DNA from: Orobanche coerulescens
Lineage: Eukaryota > Streptophyta > Magnoliopsida > Lamiales > Orobanchaceae
Reading direction: 5' to 3'
Length of the DNA: 64,000 bases
Assembly: GCA_033398695.1 (NCBI GenBank)
Contig: CM065802.1
Coordinates: 202,821,096 to 202,885,095 of the forward strand
Positions 1 to 9,640 of the stretch are shown here, piece after piece. The first letter of the stretch is position 1, and every line of letters begins with the position of its first letter. A program made the translations under genes and the position numbers. The notes under the pieces are model-generated. The model did no database searches and was not told where the DNA came from. It saw only the letters and a program-made list of their open reading frames with translations.

Positions 1-823
1 GCCTGGTACGTCCCCGATATCGAAGGCACCGTACCGGATGGCCCCGACCGAAATGCAGGAGTTAAAGAACCAACTTGAGGAGTTGTTCGAGAAAGGTTAC
101 ATCCGACCAAGTGCGTCCCCATGGGGAGCACCAGTGCTGTTCGTCAAAAAGAAGGATGGTTCTTTTCGCTTGTGTATCGATTATCGGGAGTTGAATAAGG
201 TGACAATCAAGAATAAGTATCCTTTACCCCGTATCGATGACCTTTTGGATCAACTTCAGGGAGCTTCGGTATTTTCCAAGATCGACTTAAGATCTGGATA
301 TCATCAGTTGCGGATTCGAGAGTCGGATATCGCTAGGACGGCGTTTCGAACGCGTTATGGTCATTATGAGTTTGTGGTTATGCCGTTCGGATTGACTAAG
401 GCACCAGCGGTATTCATGGAGTTAATGAATCGGGTCTTCATCGACTTTTTGGATCGGTTTGTTGTTGTCTTCATCGATGACATTTTGATTTATTCTCGTG
501 ACCGGGAGGAACACGAGTTTCACCTTCATCAAGTGCTCGACGTGTTGAGACGAGAACAACTTTATGGGAAGTTTTCCAAATGTGAGTTCTGGATGTCCGA
601 AGTGACGTTTCTCGGACACGTAATTTCATCAGACGGAGTTCGTGTCGATCCTCAGAATACGGAGGCTATTCGAGATTGGCTACCTCCGAAAAGCGTTAAG
701 GAAATCCGAAGTTTCCTCGGATTAGCGGGTTATTATCGGCGATTTGTGGAAGGATTTTCTAAAATCGCTCAACCCTTGACGAACTTATTGCGGAAGGATA
801 ATAAATACACGTGGTCCGACTAG
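1..823 (+). pseudogene. E1 reverse transcriptase domain
   Basis: The open frame contains the standard Gypsy RT blocks: [20 protein letters not shown], then [15 protein letters not shown], then [12 protein letters not shown], then the catalytic FIDDILIYS (the YxDD-equivalent), followed by the thumb/connection [11 protein letters not shown]. The first Met at 38 is internal to the original polyprotein, since the reading continues upstream off the window. Translation ends at a TAG (821-823) at the start of RNase H, where related copies read through. The protein copied element RNA into DNA. The domain itself looks intact; the polyprotein does not. Confidence 0.9.
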
Positions 824-1254
824 TGTCACTGGATTTTTGAGGAACTCAAGAGCCGGTTAATGTCATCACCTGTACTTTCCTTGCCGCGAGGAACGGAAGG
901 ATTTGTGGTTTATAGTGATGCGTCGGACGGGTCTCGTGTGTACTCATGCGAAACAGGAAAGTTATTGCCTATGCTTCACGGCAATTGAGACCTTACGAGG
1001 TTAATTATCCGACCCACGACACTGGAGCTAGCAAAGTGGTGTTCGCTTTGAAGATTTGGCGTCATTACCTTTATGGCGTCACTGTCGATATTCACCGATC
1101 ATAAGAGTTTAAAGTATATATTTACTCGAAGGAGTTAAATATGCGTCAGAGACGGTGGTTGGAATTAATCAAAGATTATGATATCGAGATCCTCTATCAC
1201 CTGGGCAAGGCGAACGTCGTCGCCGACGCCTTGAGTCGTAAGTCCGTTCAGGAG
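824..1254 (+). pseudogene. E1 RNase H domain, frameshifted
   Basis: Pieces of a Gypsy RNase H are recognisable in more than one frame: the strand with YSDAS near 905-925, the [10 protein letters not shown] block near 1097-1130, and [14 protein letters not shown] through VADALSRK (1141-1242). At least one stop and several small indels between 823 and 1140 separate them. This domain normally removes RNA from the RNA-DNA hybrid during reverse transcription. It cannot be made as one protein here. Confidence 0.82.
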
Positions 1255-2391
1255 CAGATGCTTGCCCGTTTAACAGTTCAGAAGGAGCTTCATCAGGAAT
1301 TCCTTAGACCCGAGATCGAGGTTTGGCTTCAGCGAGTTCAGGGGCAGCTTTGTATGTTAGAGATTTCATCGTCACTAGAGGAGACAATTCGAGAGAATCA
1401 GGGTTCGGACCCATCATTGTTACGCATCCGTGAGGATGTGGCTCAGGGAAAGCCTCGGATTTGTGGTCCACGAGGATGGACTTTTGAGGTTTAAGAATCG
1501 GTTGTGTGTACGGCGAATGACGAGTTGAAAAACTCGATTTTGAAAGAAGCTCATGCTACCCCTTATTCTGTGCATCCGGGTCTAGCAAGATGTACAAGGA
1601 CTTGAAACAAAATTCTTGGTGGAGTAATATGTAGCGAGTAGTGGCATAATTTGTTTCGTGTTGCTTAACCTTTCAACAAGTTAAGATTGAACATCGGCGA
1701 CCGGCGGGTATCTTTGAAACCTCTTCCTATTCCCGAATGGAAGTGGGAAGACATTTCTATGGATTTCATCACGAGTTTGCCGACGAGTCGTCGTGGCATG
1801 AATACGATCTGGGTGATCGTGGACCGCTTAACTAAATCAGCTCATTTACTTGAGATCAAGGATACGTGGGGTCCCGAGAGACTTGCCCAACTTTTCATCA
1901 TAGTGATAGTGAGACTGCTCGGTACTAATAAGATTTTCGTTTACGATCGTGACGGAAGTTTTGTGTCACATTTTGGAAATCGATTCATCGTGCTATGGGA
2001 ACCCACTTAATCTCGCACCGCTTTTCATCCTCATTCCGACGGACAATCAGAGAGGACCATTCAGACATTAGAGGACATGTTGAGGGCATGCGTCCTCGAT
2101 TGGAAAGACAATTGGGAAGCCCAACTACCTTTGATCGAGTTCACGTATAATAATAGCTGGCATGCTTCGATCAAGATGGCACCTTACGAGGCCTTGTATG
2201 GTCGTCGTTGTCGATCTCCGTTGTGTTGGGACGACTTATCAGAATCAATCGGCACCGAGCCCGATATGCTTATAGCCGCCCGTGAAAAGGTAACTTTGAT
2301 CAGGAATCATTTGTTGACCGCTCAGAGTCGACAGAAATCATATGCAGATAACCGTCGTTGACCATTAGAGTTCGAGACAGGTGACCACGTA
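1255..2391 (+). pseudogene. E1 integrase, zinc-finger and DDE core, disrupted
   Basis: After RNase H the frame runs to a stop at 1492-1494. The HHCC region (about 1540-1680) is badly damaged. The catalytic core is open from 1687 to 2010, with first Asp in SMDFITSLP and second Asp in the YDRDG block. It continues in another frame through the catalytic-Glu helix ([12 protein letters not shown], about 2047-2085). The core's C-terminal part follows at 2077-2361, with [21 protein letters not shown], and ends in a TGA at 2359-2361. The integrase that would insert the DNA copy is therefore non-functional. Confidence 0.85.
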
Positions 2392-2799
2392 TTGGTCAAG
2401 GTATCCCCGAGTCGTGGTATCTTCCGTTTCGGGAAGAGGGGGAAGTTAAGTCCGAGATTCATTGGACCGTTTGAGATTTTGGATCGAGTGGGCGAGTTAG
2501 CTTATCGTTTGGCTTTACCTCCGGCGTTGAGCCGAATTCATAATGTGTTTCATGTCTCTCAGTTGCGGAAGTATGTTGCAGACCCGAGTCACATACTTCA
2601 GTTCGATGAGATCGAGATCGCCAACGATCATTCATATGAGGAGCGTCCTGTGCGAGTTTTAGAGCGGCGAATCAAACAGTTGAGGAATAAGACGATCCCT
2701 TTGGTCAAGATTCAGTGGTCTAGACACGGAGTCGAAGAGGCCACTTGGGAAACCGAGGAGAATATGCGGGAGTGTTATCCCGAGTTGTTTGACCCTTAG
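2392..2799 (+). pseudogene. E1 integrase C-terminus with chromodomain
   Basis: A 135-residue open stretch continues the integrase C-terminal domain ([18 protein letters not shown], then [13 protein letters not shown]). It ends in a chromodomain-like module at about residues 85-130: [20 protein letters not shown] followed by [14 protein letters not shown]. Chromodomains at this place define chromoviruses and are thought to steer integration to particular chromatin. The Met at 2392 is only the first one after the upstream stop, not a natural start. The reading ends at TAG 2797-2799, close to the polypurine tract. Confidence 0.88.
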
Positions 2800-2815
2800 T
2801 TTCGGGGACGAAACT
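2798..2815 (+). other. E1 stem-loop between pol stop and polypurine tract
   Basis: The arms AGTTTCG and CGAAACT (7 bp) enclose a GGGA loop directly after the pol stop codon. The same hairpin occurs at the same place in C, E, H and I, so it is probably an RNA or DNA feature of the family. Confidence 0.65.
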
Positions 2816-2833
2816 CTTTTAAGGGGGGGTGTA
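2816..2833 (+). other. E1 polypurine tract
   Basis: CTTTTAAGGGGGGG runs up to the first bases before the 3' LTR. It is the usual primer site for plus-strand DNA synthesis, and it fixes the LTR start at 2834. Confidence 0.8.
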
Positions 2834-5149
2834 TGTAATACCCGGTTGTAATTCATTCATTTTCATTCAGTAATTATCAGTCTGTAATTGTCACTCAGTG
2901 TATTTTCACTCAATTATAATCATTCATCAATCATGTTCATTCACCGTGTTCACCGTTCGTAAAAAACTTCGAGTTGAGTATCGTTATTGTTCATCGTTTC
3001 AACTTTCCTCATATGAGTTCGACTTTGTTAGATCACCATTAATTTTTGGTAACTCCAAAAATTATAAATCTCTGCAATATTATAGGGCATCGAGTTAGCT
3101 TTCCAATGGTTCAAACGGTGAGTCAATCGGAGTCCGGACGAGAGAGTTATGGTCGTTTTAGCTCAACCGCTCATTGGCCGATCACTGCCGAACGAACTCG
3201 GCCGTGTCGTCAAACCCGACCCGTGCCGTACTCGTCCGGAAAGTGCCGAAGTGTACGCCTCAGGACCCGACCGTGTCGTCTGGCACGGCCGAGTCGAACC
3301 CTTCCGGATAAGCGAACCGACGCCAGCACGCCCGACCGCGGCCGTCGGCACGGCCGAGTCATGCCGAGTCATGTCGGACGGGTCACTGTCGGAGGCCCTC
3401 CGCACCGCGACCTGTCAAGCGAGGACACGGTCGAGTCAGTCGGCCGGTATGCGACACGGCCGTGCCGATCGGCACGGCCGTGTCCGGCAGCGATCAACTC
3501 CCTTAAATTCGTTTTTTCAAAGATTTCTTCCATTCCTTTCCCATTTTTTCACTTGCTACCGAGAGAGGAAGCTTGAGGAGGGTTTTTCCTTCACAAATCA
3601 TTTGGGTGTTTGATTTTCTTCATCTCCTTTCGATCGTGAAGCTTAGGATAATCAATCTAACGCGTATTCTTCGGATTAAAGCACTTGGATCATCAAGAGG
3701 TAATTCCTTCAACACTTTGGACTTCGATTTTGTGTTGAAATAGGATGTTTTGGACGTTATAATCATGATATATGAAGGGATATGTATATGATTATGAGTT
3801 TGTATAAGGATTCATTGGATTATTGAGGGATTATTCAAGAACACCTTGTAAATCGAGTTGGAAATGGGGATTTTCGACTAATTGTTGTTATAATCACATT
3901 TTTGGATATTCATAACGGATTATTGATCGTATTGGAGATGTTTTGTTGGTTTGAAACACTTCTTGGAGATTTTGATATTGGTATATTGAGGTTTGATTGT
4001 AAACAATCGGAGTTTGGATACAACGTGTTTGATTTAATGCCGCAATTGGACTTAGTTTTATCGTATCGACGTTTTGAGTTCGTTATATTCGTGTTTGATT
4101 CGTGTATTGAACGGATTGTTGGTAATTGTATTATTTAAGGTTGTTCGAGCGACCGATATCTCAATGGGGCGTTGTTCGTGGAAGGATAATTGTCGGGTGT
4201 TGAGTAAGTTGATTCTTACTCGGTTAAAAGGATACTCATTCCTTTTGTTGTTGATCATTCATAATCATAACTCATTCATCATTGTATTAATCATTTTGAG
4301 ACTTGTAATTGTCGGATAATCATTTCATTAGCGAGGAACGGCGGTTCCAATCATTTCATTGAAAACTATCAATCACTTCATTATCACTTTCGTATCGGTG
4401 AGTCATTCTTGACTTTGTCGGATTATTATTATTCATTGATATTCATTATGGTCATTCTTGTTCATATGACCTTAAGGTTCATATTGCGTGGCGGGTGCGG
4501 ATGTGTGGAATTTTTAGTCGGGCACGTGATGGCCATGTATTGGGAGTGATACATTGACTGTGCACAGTAACGATTACCTCCGTGAGACTAATTAGGTACA
4601 AGGACGGGTGTGTCCGGTCATCCGTCTTGTACACTTGCACAGAACACTACGGGCGTACTATGATACTCCTCTTGGCGTAATTCATAATTAAGAATATTTC
4701 ATAACTTGATTAATTCATGATTGTGTAATTTCAACTCTTGAGGATTGTTGTTACGTATCGACCCCGTTGGGGATTTTGTTTTAGTGTCACGGCAAGGCAA
4801 AGGCACGGAAGAGCATGTTGACGGCGATGAGTCAGTGATACTAGTAGGCGGCCCCAGTCATTCCGTTTATTTCAGTCATTTCAGTCATTTCCGTCATTTG
4901 TATTTTCCGCTGCAAATTCCGTTTGAGATGCTTATTTGTTCAGGGTGGTGTATTTTATCTCCATATAAAATATACTAGTATTCTGTTTTGTCCTGGTGTA
5001 ATGTACTTAAACTCCTCATCGGAGTACTTGGTAATATAATGTGGTTCGGTACTACAATTATATTATTTAATTCATCATTTTCATTTGCCTGGTGGGTCCC
5101 AGTCGGGGATTCACGGCACTGTAATATCCGCCTAGTTTGGGGTGTTACA
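2834..5149 (+). repeat. E1 3' LTR (2316 bp)
   Basis: It begins TGTAATACCC and ends GGGGTGTTACA, the TG..CA ends shared with the other chromoviral LTRs here. A GC-rich cluster of inverted repeats (3163-3486) occupies the U3 part. The rest is AT-rich and non-coding; short open frames across 3046-3613 are by-products of the GC-rich block. The last 60 bases (CCTGGTGGGTCCCA, then CACGGCACTGTAATATCC) match a U5 tail conserved in H, E, C, I and D. The sister 5' LTR is outside the window, so its age cannot be judged. Confidence 0.88.
3163..3486 (+). promoter_or_regulatory. E1 LTR cluster of CACGGCCGTG-type inverted repeats
   Basis: About 320 bases are packed with cGGCACGGCCg, cGGCCGTGTCg and related half-sites. 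They culminate in a perfect 32-bp palindrome at 3453-3484 with half-site GACACGGCCGTGCCGA. By analogy with the other LTR families this would be the upstream promoter region, but no strong TATA box follows (only CTTAAATT near 3503). Function is inferred. Confidence 0.55.
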
Positions 5150-6127
5150 ATATCTAATGGAGTTCACATATCAGCAGAGGAATGGAGGTCGGAGGCAACC
5201 ACCCATGCCCCAAGGAGGGGCGGGGGTGAAAAGAGAAGCTCCTCGGGGACCCGCTGCTCCCCTAGCTAAGAAAGGAGTAATCCACATGATATCAGGAGGA
5301 CCAACCGACGGAAGTTCTAATCAGGCTAGGAAAGCCCACGCACGAAAGGCTATGTGTCATCAGCTCAAAGAGGTCGTCTCTGTAGGCAGCGAGCCTATCA
5401 TTCAGTTCAGCCCCATGGATTATAACGGGATACATGCGCCCCATAATGACGCACTGGTCATCACCGCGGAGATCGCCAGTTACGATGTGCAAAGGGTATT
5501 TATCGATACGGGAAGCTCGGTAGACATCTTATTCTATGACTGTTTCAAACAGATGAACCTGGAGGTGGAATTCAAGAAGGTAGATACCGCGCTCTATGGG
5601 TTCTGCATGACCGAGGTGCAACCGGTTGGAGAAGTGATGCTTCCGGTAGCACTAGGTCGTATGCCCCATCGAAAGGTCAAGAGGCTCAGGTTTTTAGTGG
5701 TGGACACCAAATCGGCCTATAACGCCATTCTAGGACGACCGGGACTCAACAAATTCGAAGTAGTGGCCTCTACCGCACACATGAAAGTAAAATTCCCCGT
5801 AGGAGGTGAGGTAGGCGAATTAGCCGGGGATCAGTTTGTAGCTCGATCTTGTTACCAGACAACGGTAAAGCAGGGAGTGCAGTGCGGAAAGAGGACATCC
5901 GAGCTAGGGGGTCCGGATCCAGAGTCTAAGAAGAATAAACAATCAAAGGCGCTCGAGGAAGCTGAGGAAGAAGACGTCAAGCCCAATGAGGAGTTGCTAG
6001 AAATAGAATTGGTTCCGGGAAAGCCGGAAACAAAAACTCGCATGGGAAGTCGGTTGGACGATGGAATAAAGGAAAGCCTTATCAGCCTGCTAAGGAGATT
6101 TGTGGACATTTTCGTGTTCGCATCTGA
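5150..6127 (+). pseudogene. Tat copy A gag tail and aspartic protease
   Basis: The frame is open from the E1 junction to the hAT insertion. It holds a basic proline/glycine-rich linker, then HNDALVITAEI and the protease active site FIDTGSSVDILF (catalytic D-T-G). The flap and C-terminal region follow (NAILGRPGLNKFEVVAS), then an acidic E-rich linker leading to RT. The protease would cut the Gag-Pol polyprotein. Upstream gag is lost to the E1 insertion, and the listed Met at 5142 lies in the E1 LTR, so it is not a real start. After 6127 the frame is broken by the DNA element. Confidence 0.85.
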
Positions 6128-6724
6128 TAGAGCTGTTATCGGACCGGTTCGGACCGGTTTTCTCTAGATTCGGATCCGGTCCGATAGGTTACCGGGTAGA
6201 TCCGGTCCGGACCGATAACGGTTCCGATTTAATTTTTAGAACTCGAATCCGAACTCGTTAGTTTCCGGGTGAGTTTCGGTCCCGGGTATTTCGGTCCGGT
6301 TCATGATCGGGTTTCAGGTTCACTCGGACCGCTAACAGCACTAAGTGGGATGGATCTTTACTAGGAAAATGAAGGAAGAGCAGCAAAATAAATCACATAA
6401 ATGGGGGTTACATGATTCGAACTCCAGACCTTTTGTTCAAAGGTATAGCGTCTTAACTACTTGACCAGCATGCTATTTGTGTTTAAAATATGCAAAACGT
6501 ATTAATAATATATCTATAAAATATATAAATTATAAAATACATATAAACTTTTTTTAATTTATTACCGGGTTTCTTTTCGGTTTTATCGGTCCGGGTCTTA
6601 TCGGTTTCGGTTCAATGTTTAGAACTCGAATCCAAACTCGTTAGTTTTCGGGTGAGTTTTGATCCCGGGTATTTCGGTCCAGTTCATGACCAAGTTTCGG
6701 GTTCACTCGGACCTAATGACTCTA
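6128..6724 (+). mobile_element. hAT-like non-autonomous DNA element, composite
   Basis: The element is absent from copy B, whose uninterrupted sequence gcagttga marks the insertion point. Both flanks retain decayed versions of this 8-bp target (gcatctga at 6120-6127, gcggtga at 6725-6731), as expected for hAT. The ends are TAGAGCTGTTATCGG and (reverse complement) TAGAGTCATTAGGTCC. A complete shorter unit ends inside it at 6343 (...CTAACAGCACTA). The right-hand 100 bases (6618-6716) repeat 6233-6330, so it is two related ends joined by an AT-rich spacer. No transposase is encoded. Confidence 0.65.
6403..6475 (-). repeat. tRNA-like segment inside the hAT-like element
   Basis: Read on the minus strand, the spacer has an A-box-like GGTCAAGTAGTTAAGACGC. 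About 30 bases on is a B-box-like GAGTTCGAATCATG, the pol III promoter spacing of tRNA-derived SINEs. It cannot fold as a functional tRNA by eye, so it is most likely a tRNA-derived (SINE-type) relic. Confidence 0.4.
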
Positions 6725-6731
6725 GCGGTGA

Positions 6732-7172
6732 GGATCCGGTGGGAATCACCAATGATTCGAGCACAGGTTGAACATCGACCCAACCATAATACCAGCGAAG
6801 CAGAAGAGGAGGCATTTTGGGCCGGAGATGGATGGGGTCATTGGGGAAAAAGTTGACAAGCTCCTCCGAGCTGGACACATAATGGAGATCCAGTTTTCGG
6901 ATTGGCTATCCAACGCTGTGATGGTGGGGAAAGTCCAGGGGAAGTGGAGGATGTGCATGGACTTCCGGGACCTAAATAAAGCATGTCCAAAGGATCACTA
7001 CCCGTTACCCCGCATAGATCAGCTAGTGGATTCAACCTCGGGGTGCGAGTTACTCAGTATGATGGATGCTTCTCAGGGATATCATCAGATTCCTCTCGCA
7101 CCCGAGGACAGAAAGAGGTGTTTAGATGAACATACCCATGAGATTGGGTGGAAGATCGCCGGAGAAAGGTAG
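6732..7172 (+). pseudogene. Tat copy A truncated reverse transcriptase
   Basis: RT resumes after the hAT insertion: KQKRRHFGPEMDGVIGE, then NAVMVGKVQGKWRMCMDFRD, then CPKDHYPLPRIDQLVD and MMDASQGYHQIPLAPEDR. The frame then runs through unrelated residues to a stop at 7172. The palm with the YxDD catalytic pair, the thumb, RNase H and integrase are all missing. Copy B has the same end point, so this deletion is a feature of the family. Confidence 0.85.
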
Positions 7173-7592
7173 TGGAAGCACCACCGAAGGCAGGAAACCA
7201 AGGTCGCAAGTGTCGCCGGAATACCCTCACACTAGTATGTTGCAAGAAGAAGAGCGGAAATGGCTGAATGGGGTAGAAGATTCCTACTTATGGAGGGCGA
7301 AAATCGAGAAGATAACGGGTGATCTGGAGCATCCGATGCCTCCTATAAAAGAACGGCTGGGATCTGGCACCGCCTCATCCGACCTATAGCAGGTCGACAC
7401 CTGGACTTGACCATAGACGCGACGTTTGGGAGGTGGGGAAAGGAAAAGATGGGGATATTATAGCGCACGAAGTCCGAGGAACCTTGTTATCTGGCAACGA
7501 GAATCCCAAGGATATTGTGTCAAGTTCGTCAGATTGTAAACAAATCTTACTCTACTCGGTCTTACAGCTCGACTAGAGTAGGGGAGACTGGT
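7173..7592 (+). other. Tat copy A 3' non-coding region and polypurine tract
   Basis: There is no convincing coding sequence. Near the end, AGTAGGGGAGAC (7578-7588) is the polypurine tract just before the LTR; copy B has AGTAGGGGGGAC at the equivalent place. Confidence 0.6.
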
Positions 7593-8258
7593 TGATAGGA
7601 CGCCGAATGTACGCTCCCTGAAAACCCGGTTTAAAATATGGACCAATATAAGCTGGAGTACCAACCTCTTAGTAAAGAAAGGTTTTCTTAGAGTAATAAA
7701 GTCCGACCTAGGTTCTTAGACAAAAGGATGCCGACCTCAAAGTCCTTCGATCTATAAACCTCAGATAAAAGGGCGACTCCTGAGGCCCCCGACTGTGACA
7801 TCTGTTAGAAGGTTGCCGACCTCAAAGGTCTCCGACCTACGGATTTGAATAGGAATGACCCGACCTAAGTGAACTTTTATAATATGAGCCGACCTAAAGC
7901 CTCCGAGCTCATGAAGGTCGAACTCTCGGGAAAGAAGATCGACTCACCCGACGAATCCACGAGATCTAGGGATTGGGAGCCCATACCTTGCAATCCCGGA
8001 AATCCAGGGATGGGAAATCGCAGCCTGAATCCCTGGATATCTGGGATCTTCTCTAAAAATCAGGGAAGATCTTAGAGAATAAGGCACCTCCCTTTTATAA
8101 AAGGGAGAGGGGGGGTTTTTCATTCGGGATTCACATTCTGAGATTACAGCATACTTTAGAGAGAGAAAGAAAGACAATACTTCATACATTTCGGGTTTTC
8201 TTAGCTAAACTCCTAAGATTAACCCGGTTCTTGGTGACCGATCAGCTCGGTTACATCA
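7593..8258 (+). repeat. Tat LTR shared by copies A and B (666 bp)
   Basis: The ends TGAT...ATCA are inverted. A polypurine tract precedes it and a primer binding site follows two bases later, so it acts as 3' LTR of A and 5' LTR of B. It matches the LTR at 20884-21560. U3 carries repeated CCGACCT motifs (7703-7895), three of them in the form GCCGAC. These are followed by a TATA box lying in a perfect palindrome (8088-8107). Confidence 0.8.
8088..8107 (+). promoter_or_regulatory. Tat LTR TATA box within a 20-bp palindrome
   Basis: CTCCCTTTTATAAAAGGGAG is a perfect palindrome centred on TTATAA. It lies about 150 bases before the LTR end, a plausible core promoter. The sister LTR has one mismatch (CTCCCTTCTATAAAAGGGAG, about 21391-21410). 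Confidence 0.6.
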
Positions 8259-8260
8259 AG

Positions 8261-8278
8261 TGGCGCCGTCTGTGGGAA
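8261..8278 (+). other. Tat primer binding site
   Basis: TGGCGCCGTCTGTGGGAA starts two bases after the LTR. This sequence is usual for plant Tat-type elements. It confirms that copy B starts here. Confidence 0.75.
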
Positions 8279-8308
8279 CTGTGACATCGAGTCACTTTGA
8301 GCTGAGAC

Positions 8309-9640
8309 GTGAGGTTAGTAATGGCGGAAGAAATGAACCAGAAGAAAATAGGGGAGTTGATACCCCAAAATTTAGAAGAGGAATTAGCAGCTGCGGGTGG
8401 AGAATCGACTCTGGAAAAAACACCCGTCTCCCCCGTAGAAGAAGTCGCACCAAGCACAATCACACTGATGAAGGAAGACTTAGCCGACATAATCGCCAGT
8501 GCGATCCAGAAGAGTTGGGAGGTCGAAAAACAAAGAATACCACGAAAAGTAATACCCATCCTTTTGGATGGGCCGGAGGAAATTGATCAGCAGGAAGAGC
8601 ATGAGGAGAGTTATCCAAGAATATGGGAGCGATCTAGACAAGAAAGAATGCAGGATCCCTTGATATCCAGTATGCAAGACGAGCTGGAGGAGTTGCGACA
8701 AAGAGTTGCGGGGAAGGACATGGAGAGTCATCCAGTCCATCCCTTCTCAGAAGGCATATTGCAGGCCGAACTCCCATATGGGTTTAGGGCTGTCACCTTC
8801 ACCTACGATGGACTCTCAGATCCTACCCGACATTTATACCGATTCGAGAACATGGCGGTACTACATCGATATTCGGATGCCGTGAGTTGCAGAGCATTCC
8901 TGGCTACGCTGACAGAGTCAGCTCAGGATTGGTTCCACCACATACCCCCTCGGTCGAATCACCGACTTCAAAACTTTCGGCTCCACGTTCTTGACTCACT
9001 TTGCCAGCGCCAGGGTGCACCAAAAGACCTTTATGTCCTTGTTCAGTATCAAGCAGCACTCCGGAGAAGCGCTGAGAGCTTATGTGACCCGATTTACAAA
9101 GGCATGTCTGGAGGTACCTCGTCGCGGAAGAAGTAAAAACCGGTGCCTTGACGCAGGATCGAGGCACAGGTTGCTACGCACCTCATTAGCTAAAAACCGG
9201 CGAACATATGATGAGGTCTAGCAGATGTTCCAAATACATTAATGTTGAGGAAACCGAGAAGGATATGGAGGAATTGCAAGAAAATCCCGAAGATGGGGAA
9301 AGGGGGTCTAGCAGATTGATACGGCGCGAGGAGTACACCTTTAAAGGAAATTTACCTCGAGAAGAAATGCCGCGGGGAAAAATAGACCGAAAGAAGAGCG
9401 ATACCGTTTTAAGACGACCAAGATTTGACCAATACAGCCCACTAATAATGAGGAGAGCTCAGGTTTTGAAAGCAGTTGAAGATAAGATGAACAGGGTTAT
9501 CGAGTGGCCTGCATCTCGTCTTAATAGGCCCACCCAGCCGAAATTAAAGCTTTACTGTCGATTCCATAATGATTACGGGCATAAAATATATGAGTCCAAG
9601 CACCTTAAAGATGAGATCGAAAGGCTGGTCCGAGCGGGAT
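8309..9640 (+). pseudogene. Tat copy B gag, frameshifted
   Basis: The first frame (8309-9136; Met at 8309 or the second Met at 8321, MAEEMNQ) carries the Gag core. Its blocks include YDGLSDPTRHLYRFENMAVL, then CRAFLATLTESAQDWFHHIP and LHVLDSLCQRQG. It then slips to a second frame (8991-9221, GEALRAYVTRFTKACLEVP) and a third (from 9208, KYINVEETEKDMEELQENPE). A degenerate zinc-finger-like block near 9549-9620 (YCRFHNDYGHKIYESKHL) has Ser where the last Cys is normally found. Gag would form the capsid-like particle, but two frameshifts prevent that here. Confidence 0.8.

Larger units (their letters stand above)
1..5149 (+). mobile_element. E1: Ty3/Gypsy chromovirus (Tekay/Del-like), 3' part
   Basis: The 3' portion of a plus-strand Gypsy element enters from the left edge. 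Order of parts is RT, RNase H, integrase, chromodomain, polypurine tract, then a complete 3' LTR ending at 5149. That order plus a C-terminal chromodomain and a LTR of about 2.3 kb fits Tekay/Del chromoviruses. The sequence directly after the LTR (atatctaatgg at 5150) continues a Tat-type gag-pol reading. The uninterrupted Tat copy has the same junction sequence at 9639, so E1 sits inside Tat copy A with target duplication atatc. Its 5' LTR, gag and protease lie outside the window. Stops and frameshifts make it a dead copy. Confidence 0.93.
5150..7592 (+). mobile_element. Tat-type Gypsy copy A, internal region (3' part)
   Basis: This is the remainder of a Tat-type element to the right of the E1 insertion: gag tail, protease, the first part of RT and a 3' non-coding stretch. 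It runs into an LTR (7593-8258) shared with copy B. It is nearly identical to copy B (9639-10800 plus 20196-20883), apart from a hAT-like insertion at 6128-6724. RT is cut short at the same point in both copies (after GYHQIPLAPEDR), so the element was non-autonomous before it was duplicated. Confidence 0.85.

Noticed and set aside
3046..3613. Overlapping open frames of 154-176 codons on the plus strand, and one on the minus strand
   Set aside because: They cross the GC-rich palindrome cluster of the E1 LTR; open frames on several strands at once are a composition effect and no domain is visible.
6403..6475. Functional tRNA gene
   Set aside because: Box-like motifs are present, but no consistent acceptor, D and anticodon stems can be paired by eye.
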